Notes: a model not told the origin generated them from the letters alone. DNA of 64,000 bases from Aestuariirhabdus sp049985285 (GCF_049985285.1 NZ_JBNIEU010000004.1:124001-188000), one strand, 5' to 3'; shown: positions 33,151-43,164, counted from the stretch's first letter. Made by a program: numbers and translations.

Positions 33151-34071
33151 CTATCGCACGACGTCGACCTCGGCCAACAACCTCTGGCCCAGTGCTTGCC
33201 CGGAGTAGCCTCGATGGTCAGATTGCTCGCGCAAACGATGCTCGACCACCGAGGGCAACACCGCCTGCAGGTCTTCGGGCACCAGATGAGTACGCCCATC
33301 CATACACGCCCAGGTTCGCGCACATTGCAGCAGTGCCTGGGAGGCCCGAGGCGAAAGCCCCCAGGCGAACTGATCACTGGAACGGGTATGGGCAACCAGA
33401 CGCTGCAGATAGTCGATCAGGGCGCTGCTGGGCCGCACAGCGTTAACTTGCCGCTGAAGATCCGCCAGTACCTCCTGATCCAGACAGGCCTCTACCTGAT
33501 CTATCCGTCCCCTGCCGCTCTCCCCCATCAGAATAAGGCGCTCCGCGTCTGTGTCCGGGTAACCCAGTTGCAAGCGCATTAAAAAGCGGTCTAATTGGGA
33601 TTCTGGCAACGGAAAAGTACCCGCCTGGGACTGGGGGTTCTGGGTGGCAATAACGAAAAACGGCGCGGGCAGGTGCCGGGTTTCCCCCTCTATGGAGACC
33701 TGACGCTCCTCCATCGCCTCAAGCAATGCACTTTGGCTCTTGGGTGTAGCCCGGTTGATCTCATCGGCCAGTACCACCTGGGAAAAGATCGGACCAGGAT
33801 GGAAATCGAACAGGTTGCGGTCGCGATCATAGACCGACACCCCCAGAATATCGGCGGGCAACAGGTCGCTGGTAAACTGGATCCGGCTATAACTTAACCC
33901 CATGACGCGAGCCAACCCCTGCGCCAGAGTGGTTTTTCCCATCCCCGGAAGATCTTCAATCAGCAAATGGCCTCGACTGATCAGACAACATAGAGCCAGT
34001 CTTAACTGGTGGGGCTTGCCCACCATGACCTTTTCCAACTCCACAAGGCAGCGTTTGATCACGGTTTCCAT
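33151..34071 (-). CDS. MoxR-family AAA+ ATPase
   Basis: A 306-residue cytoplasmic AAA+ protein. Walker A is LIEDLPGMGKTTLAQ, Walker B VLADEINRATPKSQSALLEAM, sensor 1 FVIATQNPQSQAGTFPLPESQLDRF, and a C-terminal lid domain follows (LSPRASQALLQ, LVPEDLQAVLPSVVEHR). MoxR ATPases work as chaperones that mature partner enzymes, usually with DUF58 and transglutaminase-like proteins, just the arrangement here. First gene of the operon; 33142-33150 separates it from the DUF58 gene. Confidence 0.94.
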   Translation of the reverse strand: METVIKRCLVELEKVMVGKPHQLRLALCCLISRGHLLIEDLPGMGKTTLAQGLARVMGLSYSRIQFTSDLLPADILGVSVYDRDRNLFDFHPGPIFSQVVLADEINRATPKSQSALLEAMEERQVSIEGETRHLPAPFFVIATQNPQSQAGTFPLPESQLDRFLMRLQLGYPDTDAERLILMGESGRGRIDQVEACLDQEVLADLQRQVNAVRPSSALIDYLQRLVAHTRSSDQFAWGLSPRASQALLQCARTWACMDGRTHLVPEDLQAVLPSVVEHRLREQSDHRGYSGQALGQRLLAEVDVVR

Positions 34072-34254
34072 CGAATCACTCTTATCCTTTTGTTCACACA
34101 GTCAAACCACTTCCACAGCATACCAGAGCCTGGGCACAGGCCCAGTGCTTCGCAGTTCTCGAGCCGCCACAGGGTGTTCACCTGATTAATAAACGGAGGT
34201 CACAGCGGGCGACTCCCTTCGCCGATGGGATATAACGCTAGAAAAAGAGGCCGC

Positions 34255-35463
34255 CTAAACCGCCTCAAGACCCCGTTCCAGGTCTGCAATCAGGTCTGCG
34301 ACCGATTCCAAACCCGCCGCCACGCGAATCAGGTTATCCTGGATACCCGCTCGGTCCCGCTCCTCCTGACTGAGTCGACCATGGGTAGTGGTTGCGGGAT
34401 GGGTAATCGTTGTTTTGGTATCACCCAGATTAGCGGTAATCGAGATCATGCGAGTGGCATCGATAAAACGCCAGGCTTCCTCTTTACCACCACTAACCTC
34501 AAAGGAGACGACCCCACCGAAGCCACGTTGCTGCTCACTGGCAAGCTGGTGCTGTGGGTGCCCGGGCAACCCGCTGTAGTAGACACGGTCTACCTTAGGC
34601 TGGGTCTGCAACCACAGCGCCAGCTGGTGGGCTGCGTCACAATGGGCTTGCATACGCAGGCGCAGCGTTTCCAACCCTTTAAGAATGATCCACGCATTAA
34701 AGGGACTCAGGGTGGGACCGGCTGCGCGCAAATAGCCGACCATCTCTTTCATATGCTCAGAGTTGCCAACGACCAGTCCACCCATACAGCGACCCTGTCC
34801 GTCCAGATATTTGGTAGCTGAATAGACAACGATGTCAGCACCCAACTCCATCGGGCGTTGCAACGCTGGTGTGCAGAAAGTGTTGTCCACGACCAACATG
34901 GCTGCGTTTGCTTTGGCCAATGCAGAGAGCTGCTGAAGGTCCGCCACTTCACTCAGGGGATTAGAGGGTGTTTCGACGAATAGCATCGCGGTATCTTCAT
35001 TCACCGCCTGCTGCCACCCGGCCATGTCCGTCAGGTCAACGAAGGTTGTTTCAACTCCAAAGCGCTTCAAATAACGAGAAAAAATGGTGGTCGTTGTTCC
35101 GAACACACTGCGCGATACCACGACCCGGTCACCGGACTCCAGAAACGCCATGCACACGCCCAGAATAGCCGCCATACCGGTGGCCATCGCGACCGCCTGT
35201 TCTGCCCCTTCCAGCGCTGCCATGCGCTCTTCAAGGGTTCGCACTGTGGGGTTGGTATAGCGCGAATACACATTGCCCGGCTCTTCACCCGAAAAACGTG
35301 CTGCGGCATCAGCGGCACTTCGAAACACATAGCTCGAGGTGGTAAAAATTGGCTCACCGTGCTCTGTCTCCATGGTCCGATACTGACCCGCACGCACCGC
35401 CAAAGTATCTACGTGCGCGCCACTAAGGTCAGAGTCCAACCGGTCGTGCTTCTCATCCAGCAT
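34255..35463 (-). CDS. metZ: O-succinylhomoserine sulfhydrylase
   Basis: A 402-residue PLP enzyme of the Cys/Met metabolism family that makes homocysteine directly from O-succinylhomoserine and sulfide in methionine synthesis. ATG 35463 (MLDEKHDRLDSDLSG) best fits the Pseudomonas MetZ start; alternative ATGs at 35490 and 35493 overlap the purF stop and are possible by coupling. Visible: TLAVRAGQYRT, EPIFTTSSYVF, YSRYTNPT, and the PLP lysine in VVYSATKYLDGQGR. Cystathionine gamma-synthase is the main alternative; the position after purF, as in Pseudomonas, favours MetZ. Confidence 0.9.
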   Translation of the reverse strand: MLDEKHDRLDSDLSGAHVDTLAVRAGQYRTMETEHGEPIFTTSSYVFRSAADAAARFSGEEPGNVYSRYTNPTVRTLEERMAALEGAEQAVAMATGMAAILGVCMAFLESGDRVVVSRSVFGTTTTIFSRYLKRFGVETTFVDLTDMAGWQQAVNEDTAMLFVETPSNPLSEVADLQQLSALAKANAAMLVVDNTFCTPALQRPMELGADIVVYSATKYLDGQGRCMGGLVVGNSEHMKEMVGYLRAAGPTLSPFNAWIILKGLETLRLRMQAHCDAAHQLALWLQTQPKVDRVYYSGLPGHPQHQLASEQQRGFGGVVSFEVSGGKEEAWRFIDATRMISITANLGDTKTTITHPATTTHGRLSQEERDRAGIQDNLIRVAAGLESVADLIADLERGLEAV

Positions 35464-35482
35464 ATCGCTTCTCTTGTATGTC

Positions 35483-36997
35483 TCACTCATCATTGTGCAA
35501 ATCGATAATGGCGTTACCGCTTAGCTGGCTCTCGCCTTTTGCACCGTCGTTTCGGGCCGCTTCAACTCGCATTAAATAGCTGGCATCAATATCACCGGTC
35601 ACGTACTTGTTGTCGAACACCGAGCACTCGAATCCATCAAAGTGCGTATCCACCCCTTCCCGTACCGAATCGATCAAATCAGGCAGATCCTGGAATACCA
35701 TCCAATCAGCACCGATCACCTCACAGATCTCATCGCAACTGCGTCCATTGGCGATCAGTTCATTCGCGGCGGGCATATCGATGCCGTATACATTGGGGTA
35801 TCGCACCTCGGGGGCTGCCGAACAGAAATAGACTTTATTTGCACCGGCATCTCGGGCCATTTCGATAATCTGGCCACAGGTCGTTCCACGGACAATAGAG
35901 TCATCTACCAACAGTACGTTCTTGCCCCTGAATTCAAGATCGATCGCATTCAGCTTCTGCTTGACCGATCTCTTTCGCTCGCTCTGACCGGGCATAATAA
36001 AGGTGCGGCCAATGTAGCGGTTCTTGATAAAGCCTTCTCGGAATTTAACCCCCAGGCGGTTAGCCAACTGCAACGCAGAGGTACGACTGGTGTCCGGGAT
36101 CGGTATTACTACGTCGATGTCGTGCTCAGGGCGCTCACGGAGAATTTTTTCCGCCAACTTCTCGCCCATTTTCAAGCGCGACTTATAGACTGAGCTACCA
36201 TCCATGCGCGAGTCCGGGCGGGCAAAATAGACGTACTCAAAAATGCAGGGGGTCAACTTCGGGTTTTCGGCGCACTGGTGAGTATGTAGTTCGCCGTCGG
36301 TGTCGATGTAGACCGCCTCTCCAGGTGCTATATCCCGAATAAGGGTGTACCCCTGAGAATCAAGCGCCACGCTTTCTGAGGCGATCATATACTCGGTACC
36401 CAACTCTGACTCTCGTTGTCCGAACACCATGGGGCGAATACCGTTGGGATCCCTAAAACCCACAATACCATGACCCAAAATCAACGAGATTACCCCATAG
36501 CCACCGCGGCAGCGCTGGTACACGCGCTCTACCGCGCGGAAAATATCTTCGGCGGAGGGCTTTAATTTTTGCTGTTTGGAAAGCTCATGAGCGAACACAT
36601 TGAGCAACACCTCCGAGTCGGAGTTGGTGTTGATATGGCGAAGGTCACTCTTAAACAACTGCTCTTTAATCTCCTCTACGTTAGTCAGGTTACCATTGTG
36701 TGCCAAGGTAATACCGTAGGGGGAATTAACGTAAAATGGCTGCGCCTCAGCGGAGCTGGAGGAGCCTGCGGTAGGATACCGAACATGGCCGATCCCCATA
36801 TTACCCACCAAACGTTGCATATGCCGGGTGTGGAATACGTCCCGTACGAGGCCATTATCTTTACGTAGAAAGAAGCGACTGCCCTCCCCGGTTACAATTC
36901 CTGCGGCATCCTGCCCCCGGTGCTGAAGAACCGTCAGAGCGTCATAGAGCTCCTGATTGACCCGGGATTTTGCTGCAATACCTACAATGCCACACAC
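35483..36997 (-). CDS. purF: Amidophosphoribosyltransferase
   Basis: A 504-residue enzyme catalysing the first committed step of purine synthesis: PRPP plus glutamine to 5-phosphoribosylamine. The N-terminal nucleophile is Cys2 (MCGIVGIA), so no propeptide is present, as in E. coli. Glutaminase motifs (GIGHVRYPTAG, LAHNGNLTN) and the PRPP loop VLLVDDSIVRGTTCGQ are intact. It lies downstream of cvpA, the classic cvpA-purF pair, and upstream of metZ. Confidence 0.98.
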   Translation of the reverse strand: MCGIVGIAAKSRVNQELYDALTVLQHRGQDAAGIVTGEGSRFFLRKDNGLVRDVFHTRHMQRLVGNMGIGHVRYPTAGSSSSAEAQPFYVNSPYGITLAHNGNLTNVEEIKEQLFKSDLRHINTNSDSEVLLNVFAHELSKQQKLKPSAEDIFRAVERVYQRCRGGYGVISLILGHGIVGFRDPNGIRPMVFGQRESELGTEYMIASESVALDSQGYTLIRDIAPGEAVYIDTDGELHTHQCAENPKLTPCIFEYVYFARPDSRMDGSSVYKSRLKMGEKLAEKILRERPEHDIDVVIPIPDTSRTSALQLANRLGVKFREGFIKNRYIGRTFIMPGQSERKRSVKQKLNAIDLEFRGKNVLLVDDSIVRGTTCGQIIEMARDAGANKVYFCSAAPEVRYPNVYGIDMPAANELIANGRSCDEICEVIGADWMVFQDLPDLIDSVREGVDTHFDGFECSVFDNKYVTGDIDASYLMRVEAARNDGAKGESQLSGNAIIDLHNDE

Positions 36998-37045
36998 AAT
37001 CGTCTACCTCGATTTCTCTGCTGAGGACCAGCTCAACATCACTAG

Positions 37046-37546
37046 CTAGCTGGAGGAGCTTATAAAGGGACCCACTACCTGCATTACCGAGCGTTTCGAC
37101 CACTCGGCCAGGATCTGGAAATGGGGAATCAATTTGGACTGCTGCCACCACTTATCGTGCTGAACGGGCGAAAACCCGACCAGCCCAACCAGTACAATAA
37201 CAATCAAAACGCCACGACAGGCGCCAAAAGCCATTCCCAACGCACGGTCCGTGCCTGAGAGCCCGGTCATTTTAACCAGTTCGGCGATAAGGTGGTTTAT
37301 CATGGCCCCCACCATCAGGGTGGCGATGAACAGCAATACACAGGCGGCAATGATTCGGACCGAAGGGATTTCGATATAGTGGGTGAACAGCAGAGATAGG
37401 CTGCCCCCAAAGGTCCACGCAATAATGACGGCGGCTATCCATGTTGCCAAAGAGAGCGCTTCACGGAAAAAACCCCGACTAATGCTGATGAGTGCCGAGA
37501 TGGCGATGATCGCCAATATGGCCAAGTCTACCCAGGTGAATGACAC
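37046..37546 (-). CDS. cvpA: CvpA family membrane protein
   Basis: A 166-residue inner-membrane protein with four predicted helices (FTWVDLAILAIIAISALISI; ATWIAAVIIAWTFGG; IIAACVLLFIATLMVGAMI; GVLIVIVLVGLVGF). CvpA is required for colicin V production in E. coli and affects envelope homeostasis; its molecular function is not known. Placed 48 bp upstream of purF as in most gammaproteobacteria. Confidence 0.95.
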   Translation of the reverse strand: MSFTWVDLAILAIIAISALISISRGFFREALSLATWIAAVIIAWTFGGSLSLLFTHYIEIPSVRIIAACVLLFIATLMVGAMINHLIAELVKMTGLSGTDRALGMAFGACRGVLIVIVLVGLVGFSPVQHDKWWQQSKLIPHFQILAEWSKRSVMQVVGPFISSSS

Positions 37547-37647
37547 AATCGGTTCCGCTTTCTCGCTACGCCTTTCAGAGCCGCGAATTGTAGCAGAGCA
37601 CTCCCTGCTTGCCCATAGAGCACCCCAACCAGACCCGCGCAGATTAG

Positions 37648-38172
37648 CTAGGGATGATAGCGCACCACGACACCCTCTAACTTCACCTGCCCCTTCAATT
37701 TCTTCTGCAGTGGCATCAGGTCTGCCCGATCCACCATCGGCCCGACATAGACACCATCAACCTCTTGCCCGCCTTCGCGCACCCAGTGTCGACTGTAGGA
37801 CTTGTAACCCAACCCCCTAAGTTTGGCCACCAACGCATTAGCATTGTCGCGGTTGGCAAAAACCCCCATCTGCAACGCCCAGGTGCGGGGCACTCCACTA
37901 CTCTGGAGTTGCGGCTTGGGTGCGACCTTTACCTCAGGTTCAGGTTCCGGCATCTGGTAACGGTTGGCAGCCGTCGCTTCAATGTCGACCTGCTCAGCAT
38001 GGGCCTGCTCCGAAGCAATGAACGCTGGCACATCAGGCATTGGGGGAGGCTCAGGGATCCGCTTCGCTGACCCGCGTTGCGCTGCAGGCTCATACAACCA
38101 GCTTAAAAAAATAACACCCAGCGCCAGCAATACGCCGGCTCCCACCAGACGCTGCCGAATATTTTGCTCCAT
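37648..38172 (-). CDS. SPOR-domain protein (DedD-like)
   Basis: A 174-residue bitopic protein: a short cytoplasmic start (MEQNIRQRLVGA), one membrane helix (VLLALGVIFLSWLYEP), a Pro-rich periplasmic linker and a C-terminal SPOR domain (TWALQMGVFANRDNANALVAKLRGLGYKSY...YVGPMVDRADLMPLQKKLKGQ). SPOR domains bind denuded peptidoglycan at the septum, so it should localise to the division site. Position between folC and cvpA is that of dedD. ATG 38172 is preferred over a GTG seven codons upstream. Confidence 0.9.
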   Translation of the reverse strand: MEQNIRQRLVGAGVLLALGVIFLSWLYEPAAQRGSAKRIPEPPPMPDVPAFIASEQAHAEQVDIEATAANRYQMPEPEPEVKVAPKPQLQSSGVPRTWALQMGVFANRDNANALVAKLRGLGYKSYSRHWVREGGQEVDGVYVGPMVDRADLMPLQKKLKGQVKLEGVVVRYHP

Positions 38173-38196
38173 GAAAAAAGTCCGCTCTCTCACACC

Positions 38197-39492
38197 CTAA
38201 GCCGGGTCGGCATGTAATGGTTCGACCATATTCAATGCATCAGCGACAGTTAAAAACGATCCCGCTACCAATATCCGGTCACCTGGGGAGGACGCTTCGA
38301 TAGCCGCTGCCAATGCGTTACCGACGTTACTATACAAGGAGAACCTCTCACAAGCGATCCCCTCAAGCGCTGCTTTTAGCCGTTCTGAGGGGCAGGCCCT
38401 TGGCGACGAGAGTTCGGACAAAAACCAATCCGAGCACTGGGGTGCAAGCGCTGCAACAACACCCTCTACATCCTTATCATCAAGCATCGCAATCACGCAA
38501 CGGGTCGTACCTTGCGCAGGACTCTCTCGCAACCGTTCGCAGAGCACTTCCGCTGCCTGGGGGTTGTGAGCAACATCCAGCACAATATGTATGGGTGCGC
38601 CTGCAGGATTATGCAGCTTAAACTGCTGATAACGACCCGCCAAGCGCGCCTTGCGGATACCTGCACAAATCGCATCATCGCTAATATTCAAAGGGGAGCT
38701 CAATAGTGCGCAGATCGCTGTTGCCGCGTTGTCATAGGGAAGATCCGGCATAGGTAAGCCACTTATTGTGCGCGGCACGCCGTGTCGGTCAGCCCCCTCA
38801 TAGCGCCACGTCTCACCGTCCAGCCGCTGAACAAAGGCCTCGTCTCGTGCTAACCAGCACGCACTGATTCGTTGCGCCTCGCCGCTAACCCCGGCATTGG
38901 CTTGGCGCCCACCGTAGACCGCCGGTCGAAATGGGCGGAAGATGCCCGCTTTCTCGCGACCAATCCCCTCCAGCTCCGAGCCTAACCACTGTTCGTGATC
39001 CACGGCTATCGAGGTCACCACGGCGACATCCGCGTCAATAATATTAACCGCATCAAGACGCCCCCCAAGGCCGACCTCAAGGATCCAGGCATCGAGATCA
39101 GAGTGAGTGAACAGATCCAGTGCAGCAAGGGTGGCAAATTCAAAATAACTGAGCGAGATTGCACCGCGAGCCTGCTCGATACGCTCGAAGCTGGCAACGA
39201 TTTGATCATCGCTCGCCTGCACACCATCAAGCAGAATACGCTCGTTGTATCTCAACAGATGCGGGGAGGAGTAGACACCAACCCGATAACCGGCAGTGCC
39301 CAACATACTGGAAAGGAGTGCACAGGTGCTGCCTTTCCCATTAGTACCTGCAACGGTAAACACGGTTGCAGTTGGATTGAGCACTCCCAGCACCTTGGCG
39401 ACAGAGGCGACGCGCTCCAACCCAAGATCGATCTCTATGGGATGAAGCTGCTCCAGATAGCCTAACCAGGATTCAAGTGAATCAGGCTTCAT
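38197..39492 (-). CDS. folC: Bifunctional dihydrofolate/folylpolyglutamate synthase
   Basis: A 431-residue ATP-dependent ligase that joins glutamate to dihydropteroate and elongates the polyglutamate tail of folates. ATG 39492 (MKPDSLESWLGYLEQLHP) overlaps the end of accD by 11 bp. Visible: P-loop FTVAGTNGKGST, SSPHLLRYNERI, EVGLGGRLDAVN, SIAVDHEQWLG, GREKAGIFR, and the Mur-ligase C-terminal domain with VLDVAHNPQAAE. Conserved order accD-folC-dedD-cvpA-purF. Confidence 0.97.
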   Translation of the reverse strand: MKPDSLESWLGYLEQLHPIEIDLGLERVASVAKVLGVLNPTATVFTVAGTNGKGSTCALLSSMLGTAGYRVGVYSSPHLLRYNERILLDGVQASDDQIVASFERIEQARGAISLSYFEFATLAALDLFTHSDLDAWILEVGLGGRLDAVNIIDADVAVVTSIAVDHEQWLGSELEGIGREKAGIFRPFRPAVYGGRQANAGVSGEAQRISACWLARDEAFVQRLDGETWRYEGADRHGVPRTISGLPMPDLPYDNAATAICALLSSPLNISDDAICAGIRKARLAGRYQQFKLHNPAGAPIHIVLDVAHNPQAAEVLCERLRESPAQGTTRCVIAMLDDKDVEGVVAALAPQCSDWFLSELSSPRACPSERLKAALEGIACERFSLYSNVGNALAAAIEASSPGDRILVAGSFLTVADALNMVEPLHADPA

Positions 39493-40417
39493 CAACCTCA
39501 ACACCGACAGTCTCAGGCTCTGTCGTATCGACGTTTTGGATGACGTCCTGCGCCGGTGCGCCTAAACCTTGCATCTTGGAAAGAAGACCCGACAGGGTAT
39601 TACGCATTACCGCACGACTTACAATCATATCGATTGCTCCGTGCTCCAGCAGAAACTCACTACGCTGAAAGCCTTCAGGTAATTTCTCGCGAACGGTTTG
39701 CTCTATCACTCGAGGCCCGGCAAATCCAATCAGAGCGTTTGGTTCAGCGATATTAACATCGCCCAGCATTGCGAGGCTGGCAGAAACGCCACCATAAACA
39801 GGATCGGTAAGGACCGAAATATAGGGCAAACCAAGCTGCTTCATCTTCTCCAGTGCGGCGGCGGTTTTTGCCATCTGCATCAGCGAAAAGAGTGCTTCCT
39901 GCATGCGCGCGCCACCACTGGTAGAGAAGCAGACCAGGGGAAGTCCGTGCTCAAGACACTCATCGACCGCACGCACAAAACGCGCCCCGACGACAGACCC
40001 CATGGATCCACCCATAAAAGCAAATTCAAACGCCACCACCACGACGGGTACGCCATTGACAGTACCGCGATTCACAACCAGCGCATCTGTTTCACCGGTC
40101 GCTTTCTGGGCAGAGACAAGGCGATCCTTGTACTTTTTGCTGTCCTTAAAGCGCAACCGATCTTCTGGCTCAAACTCTGCGCCAAGCTCCACACGGCCAT
40201 CAGCATCGAGAAAATAATCGATACGGGTGCGCGCGGTGATACGCATGTGGTGTTCACACTTTGGGCAAACATCCAGGTTCTTCTCAAGCTCCGGCCGATA
40301 GAGCACCGAATTACACTTGACGCATTTCTTCCACAACCCTTCAGGCACATTGCTGCGCTTGTCTGCCTCGCGGCCACTAAGGGATGATTTCAGTTTATCA
40401 ACAAGCCAGTTGCTCAT
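39482..40417 (-). CDS. accD: Acetyl-CoA carboxylase carboxyltransferase subunit beta
   Basis: A 311-residue subunit that, with AccA, transfers CO2 from carboxybiotin to acetyl-CoA for fatty acid synthesis. The four-Cys zinc ribbon is seen at Cys32, Cys35, Cys51 and Cys54, followed by the crotonase-like fold with GRVELGAEFEP, FEFAFMGGSMGSVVG, CFSTSGGARMQE, LTDPVYGGVSAS and FAGPRVIEQT. The Thr/Glu-rich end after residue 295 is variable in the family. It lies 20 bp after trpA. Confidence 0.97.
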   Translation of the reverse strand: MSNWLVDKLKSSLSGREADKRSNVPEGLWKKCVKCNSVLYRPELEKNLDVCPKCEHHMRITARTRIDYFLDADGRVELGAEFEPEDRLRFKDSKKYKDRLVSAQKATGETDALVVNRGTVNGVPVVVVAFEFAFMGGSMGSVVGARFVRAVDECLEHGLPLVCFSTSGGARMQEALFSLMQMAKTAAALEKMKQLGLPYISVLTDPVYGGVSASLAMLGDVNIAEPNALIGFAGPRVIEQTVREKLPEGFQRSEFLLEHGAIDMIVSRAVMRNTLSGLLSKMQGLGAPAQDVIQNVDTTEPETVGVEVDEA

Positions 40418-40437
40418 TTGTCGTTCCAGTCAGTTCG

Positions 40438-41250
40438 CTAGTGGTTCAGCTTATCCATAGCAGATCTCATCTCCCTAAGGATAGATGATACACCTGCGAT
40501 GGCGTTCTCCGGGTGTTGCTGATTCTTGGCTACCTGATCCACCAGTACGCTTCCGACGACCACTCCATCGGAACACTGACTGATACTCGCGGCACTTTCA
40601 CCATCGCGAATACCAAAGCCCACTCCCAACGGAAGGTCGGTTATGGAACGCATAACACCTATACGTTCCGCAACAGCCTTGGTATCTAACGTCGCCGACC
40701 CGGTTACCCCCTTAAGGGATACGTAGTAAATGTAACCGCTGGCCTTGCTGCAGATACTTCTAATACGTTCAACCGTGGTTGTCGGCGCCACCAGAAAAAT
40801 GGTGTCAACCTGGTTTGCCTCAAGATACCCGCCAAGGCTATCAGCCTCTTCAGGTGGCAGGTCAACAGTCAGTACGCCGTCGACACCCGCTTGGGCGGCA
40901 CGTTCGGCAAACTGCTGATGCCCCATAATCTCGATCGGATTGAGGTAGCCCATCAAAACAACAGGCGTCTGATTATCCTGTTTGCGGAACTCCGACACCA
41001 TTGATAAAACGTCAGCTAATGTAACACCGTGTGATAGTGCCCTTTCACAAGCTAACTGGATAACCGGCCCGTCGGCCATAGGGTCCGAGAACGGAATACC
41101 CAATTCAAGTATATCCGCACCCGCCTCGACCATTGCGTGCATCAACGGAACCGTTAGGGAGGGAGTGCCATCCCCTGCGGTAATGAAAGGTATAAGTGCC
41201 TTGCGACCCGCCTCATCAAGGCGCTGAAAACAGCCTTTAATTCTACTCAT
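40438..41250 (-). CDS. trpA: Tryptophan synthase alpha subunit
   Basis: A 270-residue TIM barrel that cleaves indole-3-glycerol phosphate to indole and G3P. Catalytic Glu is in ILELGIPFSDPMADGP and catalytic Asp in GVLTVDLPPEEAD; the phosphate-binding FGIRDGESAA and GVVVGSVLVD are present. Third gene of trpF-trpB-trpA, 18 bp after trpB. Confidence 0.97.
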   Translation of the reverse strand: MSRIKGCFQRLDEAGRKALIPFITAGDGTPSLTVPLMHAMVEAGADILELGIPFSDPMADGPVIQLACERALSHGVTLADVLSMVSEFRKQDNQTPVVLMGYLNPIEIMGHQQFAERAAQAGVDGVLTVDLPPEEADSLGGYLEANQVDTIFLVAPTTTVERIRSICSKASGYIYYVSLKGVTGSATLDTKAVAERIGVMRSITDLPLGVGFGIRDGESAASISQCSDGVVVGSVLVDQVAKNQQHPENAIAGVSSILREMRSAMDKLNH

Positions 41251-41268
41251 CTTATTTAACTTACCCCG

Positions 41269-42498
41269 TTAATCCAGCACCTGAATACCATCGATTGAAG
41301 CAACGGTATGGATATCCTTGTCACCACGCCCCGACAGATTGACAATAATAACCTGATCCTTAGCCATCGTCGGCGCCAGCTTTTCTGCGTAAGCTAAAGC
41401 ATGACTGCTTTCCAGTGCAGGCATAATGCCTTCCAACTGAGTCAAGCTACGAAACGCAGCCAGGGCTTCATCATCGGTTACTGCTACATACTCTGCCCGA
41501 CCCGCATCTTTCAACAGCGAGTGCTCGGGACCAACGCCAGGATAATCCAAACCGGCAGAGACCGAATGAGTCTCAGTAATCTGACCCCCACCATCAGCCA
41601 TCAGATAGGTACGATTACCGTGCAACACTCCAGGTTTTCCAGCGCACAGCGGCGCCGCGTGTTTACCAGTGTCAATACCAAGACCAGCCGCCTCGACACC
41701 GTACATCTTGACCCCGGGATCACCAATAAAGGGATGGAACAGGCCAATCGCGTTGGAGCCCCCCCCAACGCAGGCGACCAGTGCATCGGGTAAACAACCC
41801 TCCTGCTTCAAGCACTGCTCCCGCGCCTCACGACCAATTACCGACTGAAAGTCGCGTACAAGTTTGGGGTATGGGTGAGGGCCCGCAACGGTACCAATAA
41901 TGTAAAAGGTATCATCCACATGGGTAACCCAGTGCCGCATCGCTTCGTTCATTGCGTCCTTCAAGGTGCGCGAGCCCGATTCAACGGCCACCACCGTGGC
42001 ACCCAATAGCTTCATGCGATAAACATTAAGCGCCTGGCGGCGAATGTCTTCGGCCCCCATAAAGACCGTACACTCCATGCCCAGGCGCGCAGCGACGGTT
42101 GCAGTAGCCACGCCATGCTGCCCTGCTCCGGTTTCGGCGATGACTCGCTTCTTCCCCATGTGCTTGGCCAACAGCGCCTGACCAATGGTATTGTTTACCT
42201 TATGAGCTCCGGTGTGATTAAGGTCTTCACGCTTGAGAAGGATTCGAGCCCCGCCGATTTTCTGCGACCATCGCTCGGCATAATATAGTGGGGAGGGTCG
42301 CCCTACATAAAACGCCAGGTCACGATCGAATTCCGCTTGGAAATCAGCATCGCCAGCCAGCTTTTCGTAGGTGGTGGCCAACTCGTCCAGAGCCGCCATC
42401 AGGGTTTCCGAAACAAAACGCCCTCCATAGGGGCCAAAATGACCTCCTGCGTCGGGCATACTCAATAACTCTTCGCTACTCATCTTAATCTCAGACAC
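41269..42498 (-). CDS. trpB: Tryptophan synthase beta subunit
   Basis: A 409-residue PLP enzyme condensing indole (channelled from TrpA) with serine. PLP lysine in LNHTGAHKVNNTIGQ; glycine loop ACVGGGSNAIGLF; GAGQHGVATATVAA. The start is taken as GTG 42498, which has GAGG 6 bp upstream and overlaps the trpF stop by 8 bp; ATG 42483 is an alternative with a poorer ribosome-binding site. Confidence 0.97.
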   Translation of the reverse strand: MSEIKMSSEELLSMPDAGGHFGPYGGRFVSETLMAALDELATTYEKLAGDADFQAEFDRDLAFYVGRPSPLYYAERWSQKIGGARILLKREDLNHTGAHKVNNTIGQALLAKHMGKKRVIAETGAGQHGVATATVAARLGMECTVFMGAEDIRRQALNVYRMKLLGATVVAVESGSRTLKDAMNEAMRHWVTHVDDTFYIIGTVAGPHPYPKLVRDFQSVIGREAREQCLKQEGCLPDALVACVGGGSNAIGLFHPFIGDPGVKMYGVEAAGLGIDTGKHAAPLCAGKPGVLHGNRTYLMADGGGQITETHSVSAGLDYPGVGPEHSLLKDAGRAEYVAVTDDEALAAFRSLTQLEGIMPALESSHALAYAEKLAPTMAKDQVIIVNLSGRGDKDIHTVASIDGIQVLD

Positions 42499-43108
42499 TG
42501 GCTACCTCGCTCATAAACGCCAGAATTTTTCGGTGATCCTTAATACCGGGAGCGGCCTCAACACCTCCACTTACATCCACGGCATAGGGTCGTACAGCGG
42601 CAATCGCTTGCCCGACATTACCAGCATCAAGTCCGCCGGCTAGAATAACAGATTGATTGCTGGCAGGGACCAGCTCCCAATTGAAGGTTTCCCCGGTGCC
42701 GCCAGGAAGCCCCTTTTTGTAGGTGTCCAATAACAGCCCCTGCGCGCACGGATAAAGCGTCATTTGGGCAGCAATTTGCGCTCCATCCCTGACCCGAAGC
42801 GCCTTAATGTAGGGACGTGAAAAGCTGCTGCAGTATTCAGCACTTTCTTTGCCATGGAACTGCAACAGATCCAGTCGAGCCAGGGAGATGGCCGCGTCTA
42901 CCTCCGCTGCCGGCGCATCAACAAACAAGCCCACCGTAGAGACAAAGGGAGGTAGCTGCCGGATGATGGCTGTCGCGTCGACAGGAGTAATAAAACGGGG
43001 ACTGGGAGGATAGAAAACAAATCCCAGTGCATCAACCCCCGCCTCGATCGCCGCCAGTGCGTCTTCAAGACGAGTAATACCACACACCTTGGCTCGCGTC
43101 CTCGCCAT
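42491..43108 (-). CDS. trpF: Phosphoribosylanthranilate isomerase
   Basis: A 205-residue TIM barrel performing the Amadori rearrangement of PRA to CdRP in tryptophan synthesis. Catalytic Cys in AKVCGITRLEDA; GFVFYPPSPR; LLQFHGKES; LDTYKKGLPGGTG; VDVSGGVEAAPGIKD. Start ATG 43108 has GAGGGG 6 bp upstream. The free-standing trpF next to truA is the Pseudomonas-type arrangement; trpB and trpA following it resemble other gammaproteobacteria. Confidence 0.97.
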   Translation of the reverse strand: MARTRAKVCGITRLEDALAAIEAGVDALGFVFYPPSPRFITPVDATAIIRQLPPFVSTVGLFVDAPAAEVDAAISLARLDLLQFHGKESAEYCSSFSRPYIKALRVRDGAQIAAQMTLYPCAQGLLLDTYKKGLPGGTGETFNWELVPASNQSVILAGGLDAGNVGQAIAAVRPYAVDVSGGVEAAPGIKDHRKILAFMSEVASV

Positions 43109-43164
43109 CACACCCCCTCAAATGCAGCGATAGTAACAGATCGATTTCCCATTGAGTATTCCAT